54,749 nucleotides of DNA from the IMG/VR virus record IMGVR_UViG_3300046777_001915, positions 1 through 54,749 of that record. The stretch is one strand, 5' to 3'. Below, piece after piece: positions 8,950 through 17,301 of the stretch. How positions within the stretch are numbered: position 1 is the stretch's first letter; each line of letters opens with the position of its first letter. Origin of the DNA: a virus. The translations under genes were made by a program, and so were the position numbers. Below the pieces are notes generated by a model. It was not told where the DNA came from, did not search any database, and saw only the letters and a list, made by a program, of their open reading frames with translations.

Positions 8950-10992
8950 CTATTCTCTATAGATTCCCTTATATATATCATCGTTTACTGCTGAAGTAAA
9001 CCATTCTGGTCCTTTGTATAAAGCTCCTGTTTGATTGACAACATTTCTGCGATTATCTCCTATGAGATCATATTCTATCGGAGCTAGTGATATTCTGGAT
9101 TGTCTGGCCAACATATTGGCTATCACAAGAGAACTATATCTATCTTTTCTGAGTCTACCCTTTTTACCGTTTGGTAGTTTAACTTCTGGAGTATCCCATC
9201 TGTCTCTAGCGTTTGGTCCGGTGCTTGTTTGTGTCATCACTATAGTAGTCAATTCGTTTTTAAGTTCTTCTATTTCTAGTATGCATTCGCTTAAACTATC
9301 ATAAATATTATGGGTCAAATCAGTAGTCATAATATCTTTACCTTCTGCGTCTAATGCCAAACCTAATGTTAATCCATCAAATCTTGGGAATAATAATGTT
9401 TTGTCTTCTAAGTCTTTTCTTAATCCGTGATTAGCTTGGCTTGTCCAGTCCGCCTTGGCGAACTGTACTAATTCTATTAGATGTTGTCCCGGTTGTGAAT
9501 CTGTATCTCTGCTCTTATCATAGTTAATAGCTGGCCAAATTAATGTTTCTCCTTCTTCTAGCTTAGAAGGATCGTGTAAAGCTTCTTCAATAGCGACACC
9601 ACCACCCTGAGCATCCATACCAATACGAGAGCATGGAAAAATCTTCATAAGATTGCGTATTTTTCTGGCACAAAAACCATAGAAATCATATTCTTTAACT
9701 AATCCTGTTTTTTGTCTTTCTTTAAAATTATTGCGATTGGTTGTCCAACAATATACAACACGAGCATGATCTTGATAAACTTCAAGAATTACGATACTAA
9801 AATTATCTTGTTCGGATGCTGGATCAACACCATAAATATACTGTCTAGAAGAATTACCATGTATCACTGCGTCGAAAACTATAGGATTTGAATTGATAAT
9901 TATTGGTTTAGTATCATTAACAACACAACTTTCTATAAGGCTTCTCTTGAAGAATCCATCACTATCAGCTGTAAAACAAGCTCCATACTCCATGTTATAT
10001 ATACCGGTATGAATAGTAGCTTTAGCTCTACTAACCTGTTTATCATCCATGAAACCTTTCGGTATTAATTCATATGGAATACGAATAATAGAATAATCTT
10101 TCCAATTAAAATTACTAGGAACTTCACCCTTAAAAATTTCTTCTAGTTTTTGAATATTGCCTTTACTTTCTATAATAGCTTTATATCTATTCCAATATTG
10201 GGCGAAATGTTTAAAGGAATAATCAGCAGTACCAGATATGATTGCTTGATTACCCATTTTGTCATTAAGTATTTCTAGTTCCTCATTCCATAATCCTGCC
10301 TCAATCATAGCGGCTTTTTTAGCTTGTTCCTTTACGTTTTGGATCGGACTAGCAGAAACAGCAGCGAAGCCTGATACTACAGTTTCATAGATGTCGGGGC
10401 TAATAGATGCAAATTCGTCTGCAATAATGATATGCGCTCTAAGACCTCTGATTTTACTCCCATCGCCCATAGGAACAGCAATAGTCCAGCTGTCGCCCAA
10501 GCGAATAGTACATCTATCAACGTCACGGCGTGGTCCATCATCATTGCCATTGTATATACTTCTTAAAATTGGACTATTGCGCCACATAGTTTCCATGTAT
10601 TCAAATATAATCTTACTCTGTCTAAAAGCTGCGCCCACAATAACTATTTTTGTACCAGGATAAAAAGTACATCGTAATAAAGAATATAAAGCCAAAAGAA
10701 ACGACTTACCCCAACCACGACTAGCAATATACATAGGAAATGCTCGTGTCCAAAATTCTTGCAAAATTAAAACTTGAATAGGATGTAATTCTATATTAAA
10801 TAAAAGATTGCATGTAGATCCTATGTATTTTGGATCTCGCAATAGTCTTAACAAATGCAGATCCGGATTTTCTATATCCTTTTCTGATCTGTGTATCATC
10901 GGATTGTTTGAACTTAAAGACAGTAGCGATAAATCGCCAAGTCCTAGCCAAGCATCTTCAAATATCTTTTTCTGACTTGCCTTCAAGCTCAT
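8950..10992 (-). CDS. Terminase large subunit
   Basis: 680 residues. Walker A-like SRGWGKS at 91-97 and Walker B HIIIADEF at 187-194 mark the packaging ATPase. The C-terminal RNase-H-like nuclease has acidic residues in YGVDPASEQDN (D390) and RIGMDAQGG (D460). It drives DNA into the procapsid through the portal and cuts the concatemer. Its start overlaps the ERCC4-nuclease gene by 35 bp. A C-terminal tail after about 600 may contact the portal. Confidence 0.92.
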   Translation of the reverse strand: MSLKASQKKIFEDAWLGLGDLSLLSLSSNNPMIHRSEKDIENPDLHLLRLLRDPKYIGSTCNLLFNIELHPIQVLILQEFWTRAFPMYIASRGWGKSFLLALYSLLRCTFYPGTKIVIVGAAFRQSKIIFEYMETMWRNSPILRSIYNGNDDGPRRDVDRCTIRLGDSWTIAVPMGDGSKIRGLRAHIIIADEFASISPDIYETVVSGFAAVSASPIQNVKEQAKKAAMIEAGLWNEELEILNDKMGNQAIISGTADYSFKHFAQYWNRYKAIIESKGNIQKLEEIFKGEVPSNFNWKDYSIIRIPYELIPKGFMDDKQVSRAKATIHTGIYNMEYGACFTADSDGFFKRSLIESCVVNDTKPIIINSNPIVFDAVIHGNSSRQYIYGVDPASEQDNFSIVILEVYQDHARVVYCWTTNRNNFKERQKTGLVKEYDFYGFCARKIRNLMKIFPCSRIGMDAQGGGVAIEEALHDPSKLEEGETLIWPAINYDKSRDTDSQPGQHLIELVQFAKADWTSQANHGLRKDLEDKTLLFPRFDGLTLGLALDAEGKDIMTTDLTHNIYDSLSECILEIEELKNELTTIVMTQTSTGPNARDRWDTPEVKLPNGKKGRLRKDRYSSLVIANMLARQSRISLAPIEYDLIGDNRRNVVNQTGALYKGPEWFTSAVNDDIYKGIYRE

Positions 10993-11437
10993 AAACTCTT
11001 CTCATGATAGCGATAGCCATTTTTTCTGCATTAGATGGACATCCACAAAATAAAACCTTAATATTAAAATAAACCTGTAATTCTGTTAGATGCTTTAAAA
11101 TAAATGCTGGTGAAATTTTTAGTTTATCCCACATTTTTTTGGGAACATTGGAGCCTATTGGATACTGCAACACATCCTCTAGATCGAACTCTAAAAGTAT
11201 GAAGGGATATTTATAAGTTGTCATCCTGTTAATAACATCTTTAAATCTTTTTTCTGTGATATTATTAGCTATTTCACTTACGCTTTTTTTACGTTCAATA
11301 CATAACAAGTGCTCAAAACCCTCCATTGAGTAATCTCCAGTATCTAACTTTCTGGATGCTACTTCGTGTCTAGGAAAATCCCACGGTTGCTGTTCTCGTG
11401 TATCAACGATAATTTTTATATTGTTATAATCTATCAT
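10958..11437 (-). CDS. ERCC4-type nuclease
   Basis: 159 residues with the XPF/ERCC4 nuclease pattern: VDTREQQPWDF near the start, LDTGDYS, and IERKKSVSE, matching the family core D..E..ERKK. Such enzymes cut branched or flap DNA. Next to the terminase it may resolve recombination structures before packaging. It lies between HNH and terminase genes and overlaps both, so the three are co-translated. Confidence 0.82.
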   Translation of the reverse strand: MIDYNNIKIIVDTREQQPWDFPRHEVASRKLDTGDYSMEGFEHLLCIERKKSVSEIANNITEKRFKDVINRMTTYKYPFILLEFDLEDVLQYPIGSNVPKKMWDKLKISPAFILKHLTELQVYFNIKVLFCGCPSNAEKMAIAIMRRVYELEGKSEKDI

Positions 11438-11700
11438 ATTTTTTTCTGTTGTATGATTCGTAAAAATACAGCTTCGTAAGAATCTTCCATTCCTTGTATC
11501 ATTTTGTGATGCTGTTTACATAGCGTAATACCGTTATTAACATCATATCTTAACCCTGGAAAATTAGCCCATGTTTTAATATGATGAGCATTTAACTTCT
11601 TATTGTTAACACATCCTGGCCATTGGCAAGTAAAATGATCCCTTTTATAAACGTCTTTTCTCCATTTCTTATAAATTGGATCTTCAAAATTTCTATACAT
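11434..11700 (-). CDS. HNH endonuclease
   Basis: 88 residues with a complete HNH core: C-x-WPGC, then LNAHHIKTW, then NGITLCKQHH, where Cys residues bind structural zinc and the His residues form the active site. Small HNH proteins encoded next to terminase often help packaging cleavage. Free homing activity is the alternative. It overlaps its neighbours by 4-8 bp. Confidence 0.85.
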   Translation of the reverse strand: MYRNFEDPIYKKWRKDVYKRDHFTCQWPGCVNNKKLNAHHIKTWANFPGLRYDVNNGITLCKQHHKMIQGMEDSYEAVFLRIIQQKKI

Positions 11701-12706
11701 AGCTATAACTTTTAATATCGGACTCTACCATATCTACTACTAATTCATCAAATGATATTTCTGGTTCCCATCCCAATACATCTTTGGCCTTGTCTGGCAA
11801 ACCCTTTAAATATTCAACTTCTGCTGGCCTATACAAAGATGGATCTATTTCTACATATTCTTTGTAGTCTAGATTTACATGATTAAAAGCAGCTTTAAGA
11901 AAATCTAATACTGTTCTGGTTTCACCCGTAGCTATAACATAGTCATCAGGAACATCATGCTGCATCATCATCCACATTGCTCTTACATAATCCTTGGCAT
12001 GTCCCCAGTCTCTATGAATATTAATATTTCCTAGTTTTAAAGAGCCTTCACTATTAATGTTATTAATTAATTTACCAATATATTTAGTAATTTTACGAGT
12101 AACAAAATTTTCTCCACGACGAGGACTTTCATGATTGAATAAAATACCTGAACAACCAAATATTCCGTAGCCTTCTCTATAAATTTGTACCATTCTATGA
12201 GCAGCTACTTTGGATACTCCGTATGGACTTTGTGGTAAAAGTTCAGTATTTTCGTTTTGATATGTTTCATTTGTAGCATAATTTACAGATACATTTCTAC
12301 CGAACATTTCACTAGTACTAGCCTGATAGAATTTTGTAGCAGAGGAATAATTTCTGATAGCTTCCAGGATATTTATGACTCCTGTGGCATTGATTTCCAT
12401 TGTTGTACTAGGTTGCTTAAAGCTGGTGGCTACATGACTTTGAGCAGCTAAATTATAGAACTCTTCTGGTTGAAATCTGTTTATGCTTTGAGATACGTCT
12501 GATGGATCCGTGAGGTCGAATTCTTCTAGTTGAAAATTAGGGTTATGGATTATATTATTTAGTCTATGAAAGTTATTAGAGCTGCTTCGTCTGTATAATC
12601 CAATTACAGTATATCCTTTAGATAATAACCATTCAGATAAATATGATCCGTCTTGACCAGTAACTCCTGTTACCATAGCTATATGATTGTGTTTCTGAGT
12701 TTTCAT
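11693..12706 (-). CDS. gmd: GDP-mannose 4,6-dehydratase
   Basis: 337 residues from ATG 12706; an in-frame GTG at 12718 would add four residues. A short-chain dehydratase: GVTGQDGSYL NAD(P)-binding loop, STSEMFG, catalytic YGVSK, NHESPRRGENFVTRK, and RPAEVEYLKG near the C-terminus, all diagnostic of the enzyme making GDP-4-keto-6-deoxymannose, precursor of fucose, rhamnose and perosamine. It is an auxiliary metabolic gene embedded in the packaging operon and fits the glycan genes elsewhere in the window. Confidence 0.93.
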   Translation of the reverse strand: MKTQKHNHIAMVTGVTGQDGSYLSEWLLSKGYTVIGLYRRSSSNNFHRLNNIIHNPNFQLEEFDLTDPSDVSQSINRFQPEEFYNLAAQSHVATSFKQPSTTMEINATGVINILEAIRNYSSATKFYQASTSEMFGRNVSVNYATNETYQNENTELLPQSPYGVSKVAAHRMVQIYREGYGIFGCSGILFNHESPRRGENFVTRKITKYIGKLINNINSEGSLKLGNINIHRDWGHAKDYVRAMWMMMQHDVPDDYVIATGETRTVLDFLKAAFNHVNLDYKEYVEIDPSLYRPAEVEYLKGLPDKAKDVLGWEPEISFDELVVDMVESDIKSYSYV

Positions 12707-12707
12707 A

Positions 12708-13511
12708 TTAGTCCACACTCTCCGGTGTTAAAAAGGGTTTATCCAAGGATCCGTCGTTATACTGATGTAGCTCAAACATCTTTTGTTTGGCTTTTTCTGT
12801 TGCTAGAGCCAAAATCTCCATCTGGCGTCCTTCTTTTTCTCGGATTTCTTCTTCTTCTAGCATTCGTATTAATCCTACCCAGCTACTTTTGCCGTCTTCT
12901 ACTCTTTTGATTCGTTGTTCACGAGTTGCCTTAAGATCTTTGCTAATCTTTTGCTGTTCATTAAGCAGCTTGGTATATTCATTAGTATAATTAGCGATAC
13001 TGTTGCGGGCAAACCCAAGTTGTGTCTCAAGGTTGGCCAGTTTTGGAATATCTCTTTGATCTTCTGGTTTAGCATATTCATCATCCACCAGTTTTTGTAG
13101 TTTTTCGGTATCCGTAATATGACGTTTACGTTCTTTCATGCTACGATTAATCAAAATATCGATAGTTATAAATTGTTTGATTTGTAGTTCTTCTGCCGGT
13201 AAAACGTCTTCTCTGAACTGTTTTATAAGACCTATCCATGTATCCTCGAAATACTTTAATTCCCCGCTAGATTCGTCAAATTGACGCTGTATCTCCTCCC
13301 AAAAGGTTTTTGATCGCAGCTTATATCTAAGAGTTTCGTCGTCTCTTTTTTCGTCCGGTGATACGAATAGCTTTTGTTCTTCAATATAGCGTTTGATTGG
13401 AGCTGTACTACGATTTAGCTGATCCGCTATGGTTTCTATAGATAAAGAGGACACATTTTCTCTTATAAACTTTTCTTCATCTAATGATAGCTGTCCACGT
13501 TTTTTATTCAT
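12708..13511 (-). CDS. HTH/coiled-coil protein, possible small terminase
   Basis: 267 residues. The first 50 contain a helix-turn-helix-like segment (SIETIADQLNRSTAPIKRYI); residues about 75-240 are long charged helices. An N-terminal DNA-binding domain with coiled-coil body, a few genes ahead of the large subunit, is the layout of many small terminase subunits. No sequence signature proves this. It overlaps the sigma-like gene by 8 bp. Confidence 0.5.
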   Translation of the reverse strand: MNKKRGQLSLDEEKFIRENVSSLSIETIADQLNRSTAPIKRYIEEQKLFVSPDEKRDDETLRYKLRSKTFWEEIQRQFDESSGELKYFEDTWIGLIKQFREDVLPAEELQIKQFITIDILINRSMKERKRHITDTEKLQKLVDDEYAKPEDQRDIPKLANLETQLGFARNSIANYTNEYTKLLNEQQKISKDLKATREQRIKRVEDGKSSWVGLIRMLEEEEIREKEGRQMEILALATEKAKQKMFELHQYNDGSLDKPFLTPESVD

Positions 13512-14136
13512 AGTCGGCTATTATTTCCTGTATATATTTCTGTAATTTTTTAATATCAGCCTTATGAACCTTTGTTCCATGCTTCAAACGTAAATAAATT
13601 TCCCTATACTCGCCTTGTAGGTGTTCTTCTAGTTTTTGGATCAGTTCTTTATTGCCCATTATGTACTGGAAGTCTTCATTATCTTTATTACGAAGCAATG
13701 ATTGGTCTTCTATGGTTGTGGGTTTCATAATGTTCTTTTTACTATCATTTCTATTATACCACTTCTTATAAAGCTCACAGTCCATCTGGTTGGCAAATTC
13801 TGTACATTGGTTATTGGAGTTCTGGAAATGTTTGTCATAAAAAGGACAGGTTAAACATGGTTTATCTGGTCTTTTATAATTATCCCTTTTATAGTTGAAT
13901 AAACGATTTCTAACGTGAGTCCACAGGAAGTTTTCCAAAGGTCTTTTTTGGTCATATTTCTCCAATCCTTCTAGGGCAAAGATGGCTGCCTGCTGATACA
14001 TATCCTCGTAGCTATGATAGCCGAATTTAAATTTATGGCCTAATCGTTTACTAATGTTATCAAGTACTCTTAGAAATTCTTCTTCGGTAACATTATTCGG
14101 TAGGTTCGTTTTGCTCGCTTTTCTTTTTTTCTTCAT
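13504..14136 (-). CDS. Sigma-70-like factor with cysteine cluster
   Basis: 210 residues. HSYEDMYQQAAIFALEGLEKYD followed by LENFLWTHVRNRLFNYKRD resembles sigma region 2 (DLxQEAxxALxxAxxxFD...F..Y....VRN). After it comes a Cys cluster (CLTCPFYDKH, then C about 12 and 20 residues on) that may bind zinc; region 4 is short or absent. It could redirect host RNA polymerase to phage promoters, in the way T4 gp55 does. Role inferred from the region 2 resemblance. Confidence 0.55.
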   Translation of the reverse strand: MKKKRKASKTNLPNNVTEEEFLRVLDNISKRLGHKFKFGYHSYEDMYQQAAIFALEGLEKYDQKRPLENFLWTHVRNRLFNYKRDNYKRPDKPCLTCPFYDKHFQNSNNQCTEFANQMDCELYKKWYNRNDSKKNIMKPTTIEDQSLLRNKDNEDFQYIMGNKELIQKLEEHLQGEYREIYLRLKHGTKVHKADIKKLQKYIQEIIADYE

Positions 14137-14269
14137 CTTGTAAAAGCTCTGCTATACTTTTTCCTTCTTCTAGTTGTAGTTCTTCCTGGGTGACAATGCC
14201 ATCTTCTGTAGCAAAAGCTTTAACATCAAGAACTGATGGTACTATTTTAATATCGTCAAAATTGCTCAT
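14093..14269 (-). CDS. 58-aa acidic protein, first gene of virion operon
   Basis: Reads MSNFDDIKIVPSVLDVKAF and ends in a Glu/Lys-rich tail. GGAGAGGAAA lies about 6 nt upstream of the ATG, and the promoter at 14302-14330 is just ahead, making this the leading gene of the leftward transcript. It overlaps the sigma-like gene by 44 bp. Function unknown; a partner or regulator of the sigma-like factor is possible. Confidence 0.65.
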   Translation of the reverse strand: MSNFDDIKIVPSVLDVKAFATEDGIVTQEELQLEEGKSIAELLQDEEKKKSEQNEPTE

Positions 14270-14301
14270 AAGAGTTTCCTCTCCAGTAGTTAGTATAGAC
14301 T

Positions 14302-14330
14302 ATAATATTTTTTTGTACACTTTTTGTCAA
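14302..14330 (-). promoter_or_regulatory. Leftward promoter of virion operon
   Basis: On the minus strand TTGACA, 17-nt spacer, TATTAT. The spacer is A-rich and lacks the CGATAAT box of the cassette promoters. It reads into the 58-aa gene and on into the structural genes. Confidence 0.7.
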
Positions 14331-14365
14331 TAAGAACCTTTAAAAATAAAAATTTACCCAACATC

Positions 14366-14393
14366 TTGCATAATATTAGCAAAAAGATACTAT
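14366..14393 (+). promoter_or_regulatory. Rightward promoter for 14435 gene and glmS
   Basis: TTGCAT, 16-nt spacer, TACTAT, 42 bp ahead of the ATG at 14435. It is divergent from the virion-operon promoter; about 35 bp separate the two -35 boxes, so one regulator could act on both. Confidence 0.6.
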
Positions 14394-14434
14394 ACTGTAG
14401 GTTTGATGGATTTTTTACAAGGAGATTACTTAAT

Positions 14435-14671
14435 ATGGCTACCTACAAGAAATGGACCCAAACGGATCTAGAATTTATTCAAAACAACCAGCAGCTTTAT
14501 AGTGACGACGAATTGGCCGTTAAACTAAGCCAAATTTGTGGCCAAAATATTACAACTGCTATGGTTAGACGCCAAAGGCGAAAGCTGCATATTGAAAAAC
14601 CAAAGGGTAGGCGTCCGAAGAATAGGGCTGCTAGTGTGGTAAATGCTAGTGCTCAACCAACGTCTAATTAA
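14435..14671 (+). CDS. Small basic putative DNA-binding protein
   Basis: 78 residues from the ATG with AAGGAG 11 nt upstream; the longer in-frame extension lies over the promoter. The middle (LYSDDELAVKLSQICGQ, then TAMVRRQRRKLHI) looks like a helix-turn-helix of the kind that reads gapped sites, followed by a Lys/Arg-rich tail. Its place between two divergent promoters suits an autoregulator. Confidence 0.6.
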   Translation: MATYKKWTQTDLEFIQNNQQLYSDDELAVKLSQICGQNITTAMVRRQRRKLHIEKPKGRRPKNRAASVVNASAQPTSN

Positions 14672-14684
14672 ATAGGCACAAGGA

Positions 14685-16511
14685 ATGTGTGGGATCGTCG
14701 CATACAAGGGCGGGCAGAAATGCTTGCCCTTTTTGCTTGAAGGATTAAAAAAACTAGAATATCGGGGCTATGATAGCGCCGGTATTAGTTACATATTGTT
14801 CCATCAGATAAAAACCCATAAACAGGCTGGTTGTGTGGCTGATCTAGAAGGAATAGTGACTAAGGAAAATAGTGTCACGGCACGAATTGGTATAGGTCAT
14901 ACACGCTGGGCAACTCATGGAAAACCATGTTCAAGAAATGCTCATCCTCATAATACTAAAGATAATCGTTTAAGTATTGTTCATAATGGTATTATTGAAA
15001 ACTATTTAACTCTGAAAGAGGAACTTTTGCAGAAGGGTTATTATTTTAAGAGTGATACTGATAGTGAGGTATTTTTATACTTAATTTATGACTATTTAAT
15101 TAAAGAGGCGAAAGATCTGTGCGAAGCTGTTAAACTAGCTTCTGAAAGAGTCACAGGGGCATATGCTATCGTTTTATTAGATAGTACAACTCCTGATACT
15201 TTGGTTTGTGCAAAGAAGGGGAGTCCATTGGTTGTGGGAGAAAAGGGAAATGAATTTTTTGTGGCCTCTGACGGAATTGCTATTCATGAGCATTGTGATC
15301 AAATTATAGTTTTAGAAGACAATACCATTTGTAAGATATCTAATAAAATAGAATTAATGAATATGGATGGTACTATTTTGTCTCCTTGTAATATACGAAA
15401 ATTGCATTATCAACTATTCAATCTAGAGAAGGGTGAGTTTGATCACTTTATGTTAAAAGAAATATACGAACAACCACGTTGCATAGAAGATTGTACTAGT
15501 GGGCGAATTGATGGATATCGCATAGTTCTTGGGGGACTTTTAGGATACGAAGAAAGACTAGCCAATGCCAAACACATAACCATATTAGGTTGTGGAACTA
15601 GCTGGCACGCTGGATTATTAGCAAAGTATTATCTTGAAGAATTTTGTCATATTAAAGTTAGTGTGGAATATGCTAGTGAATTCAGATATCGTAAACCATT
15701 TATTATGCAGGATGATGTGGTTATTGGGATTAGTCAAAGTGGGGAAACTGCTGATACTATAAGCGCTTTAGAATTAGCTAAAAGTAAGGGGGCTTTTGTA
15801 ATTGGTATTTGTAATACTCCTAATTCTTCTATGGTTCATCTTACAGATTGTGGGGTATTTCTCAGAGCTGGTATGGAAATTGGTGTGGCTAGCACAAAAG
15901 CATTTACAACTCAGGTAGTATCATTATTAATGCTGAGTTTGTGGATAGAACAAAATAAAACTAATAGATCATTAGATATAGAATATCGAAAAGCTCTATT
16001 GAATGATTTGCGAGCATTGCCAGATATTATGAGAGAGTCTTTGAATGGAAATTATATTAATCAATTAGCCAAGCGTTTTGTCAAATCAAAGAATTGTTTA
16101 TATTTAGGGCGTCAATATAATTTTCCTGTGGCTCTTGAAGGAGCGTTAAAATTAAAAGAAATTAGCTATGTTCATGCTGAGGGATATCCTGCGGCAGAAA
16201 TGAAACATGGGCCTATAGCATTAATTGATAAGAATATGCCTGTGATTGTTATTTCTAACCATAAAAATTATTATGACAAAATTTATAGCAATATACAGGA
16301 GATCAAGGCAAGAGAAGGAAAGATTATTACTGTTGGGAATGACAAGTCATCAGTATCCGACTATGATATTATAGTTCCAAGAATTATTGATCCGCTATCT
16401 CCTTTAATATCTATTATGCCTTTGCAATTATTTGCATATTATAGTGCGGTATTAAGAGGATGCAATGTGGATAAACCACGTAATTTAGCCAAAAGCGTAA
16501 CCGTAGAATGA
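14685..16511 (+). CDS. glmS: Glutamine-fructose-6-phosphate aminotransferase
   Basis: 608 residues, full length for the family. Cys2 in MCGIVAYKGG is the glutaminase nucleophile and fixes the start even though the ribosome site is poor. HTRWATHG and the following N-terminal segment are the Ntn amidotransferase; CGTSWHAG and SQSGETADT mark the two sugar-isomerase domains; the C-terminus LAKSVTVE is diagnostic. It makes glucosamine-6-phosphate, entry to UDP-GlcNAc. Unusual as phage cargo. Only 13 bp follow the DNA-binding gene, and the next secreted-protein gene starts 11 bp after the stop. Confidence 0.95.
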   Translation: MCGIVAYKGGQKCLPFLLEGLKKLEYRGYDSAGISYILFHQIKTHKQAGCVADLEGIVTKENSVTARIGIGHTRWATHGKPCSRNAHPHNTKDNRLSIVHNGIIENYLTLKEELLQKGYYFKSDTDSEVFLYLIYDYLIKEAKDLCEAVKLASERVTGAYAIVLLDSTTPDTLVCAKKGSPLVVGEKGNEFFVASDGIAIHEHCDQIIVLEDNTICKISNKIELMNMDGTILSPCNIRKLHYQLFNLEKGEFDHFMLKEIYEQPRCIEDCTSGRIDGYRIVLGGLLGYEERLANAKHITILGCGTSWHAGLLAKYYLEEFCHIKVSVEYASEFRYRKPFIMQDDVVIGISQSGETADTISALELAKSKGAFVIGICNTPNSSMVHLTDCGVFLRAGMEIGVASTKAFTTQVVSLLMLSLWIEQNKTNRSLDIEYRKALLNDLRALPDIMRESLNGNYINQLAKRFVKSKNCLYLGRQYNFPVALEGALKLKEISYVHAEGYPAAEMKHGPIALIDKNMPVIVISNHKNYYDKIYSNIQEIKAREGKIITVGNDKSSVSDYDIIVPRIIDPLSPLISIMPLQLFAYYSAVLRGCNVDKPRNLAKSVTVE

Positions 16512-16522
16512 AAGGAATCTCT

Positions 16523-16837
16523 ATGAAGAATCTGTTATTAAGTTTAGTATTAGTGTTTTGTTGTAGCTCTGTTTATGGTCAGCAGGTTGTTGTGCCTGTT
16601 ACTACTTATGTTCCTCAAACAGTTGTAACTCCAGTCTATAGTACGGTCTATCAACCGGTAACAACCTATTACTATTATAATCCTGTGGTAGCTGCTCCTT
16701 TATATGTTGCTCCTCCATATGTTAATTATGTTGTACAGGAAAGAAGAGGCATTTTTGGTTGTCAGAGAACTTATGTAAATGTTATCCCAAATTATCCGAT
16801 GTGGAACTATGGATATCAAAATATTAGAGCCTTCTGA
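16523..16837 (+). CDS. Secreted Tyr/Pro/Val-rich protein
   Basis: 104 residues from the ATG preceded by AAAGGA; an upstream in-frame ATG overlaps glmS. A clear signal peptide (KNLLLSLVLVFCCSSVYGQ) leads into a low-complexity Val/Pro/Thr/Tyr chain ending with a lone Cys region (RRGIFGCQRTYV). Similar short secreted proteins are frequent in planctomycetes. Function unknown; export or envelope association is expected. Confidence 0.7.
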   Translation: MKNLLLSLVLVFCCSSVYGQQVVVPVTTYVPQTVVTPVYSTVYQPVTTYYYYNPVVAAPLYVAPPYVNYVVQERRGIFGCQRTYVNVIPNYPMWNYGYQNIRAF

Positions 16838-17240
16838 TAATATCTCTCAGTATTTAGAATGTGTGGCCTCGCTAAATAATAGCGGGGTCTCACTATCTAA
16901 TGAGGAAAGTATTAAATTTGCTTTAGAGTCGAGACCAACCAATATTTTAACGTGGGTGGGTTTGGTAGAAGATAATATTGTGGCTACGGCCTCAACTATT
17001 ATGGAATGTAAGTTAAGATATAATCAGTTGTGTTGTCATATTGAGGATGTGGGCGTTCATCCATCACAACGAGGAAAAGGATACGGAAAAGAAATTGTGG
17101 ATCATTGTATTCGGGTGGCAAAAAGGAATAAGTGCTATAAGGTTAAGTTAAATTGTAATCCTAATCTTGTGGATTTTTATGGCAAAATTGGCTTTATTGA
17201 CGGTGGAATGCATATGATTTTAAATCCGATTGACACCTGA
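16809..17240 (+). CDS. GNAT family N-acetyltransferase
   Basis: 143 residues from ATG 16809, overlapping the secreted-protein gene by 29 bp in another frame. It has the GNAT acetyl-CoA loop HPSQRGKGYGKEIVDH (motif A, Q/RxxGxG/A) and the late VDFYGKIGF motif B. Substrate unknown: an amino sugar would fit the neighbouring glmS, a protein N-terminus is the alternative. Confidence 0.88.
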   Translation: MDIKILEPSDNISQYLECVASLNNSGVSLSNEESIKFALESRPTNILTWVGLVEDNIVATASTIMECKLRYNQLCCHIEDVGVHPSQRGKGYGKEIVDHCIRVAKRNKCYKVKLNCNPNLVDFYGKIGFIDGGMHMILNPIDT

Positions 17241-17301
17241 AATTTTTCTGATAAATTGCGAGAAGTTCAGATTTATCATAACTTTTCGTAAGGACACGAC
17301 C

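Noticed and set aside
12708-12718. GTG start giving a longer Gmd
   Set aside because: The ATG at 12706 is two bases after the previous stop and keeps the normal dehydratase N-terminus.
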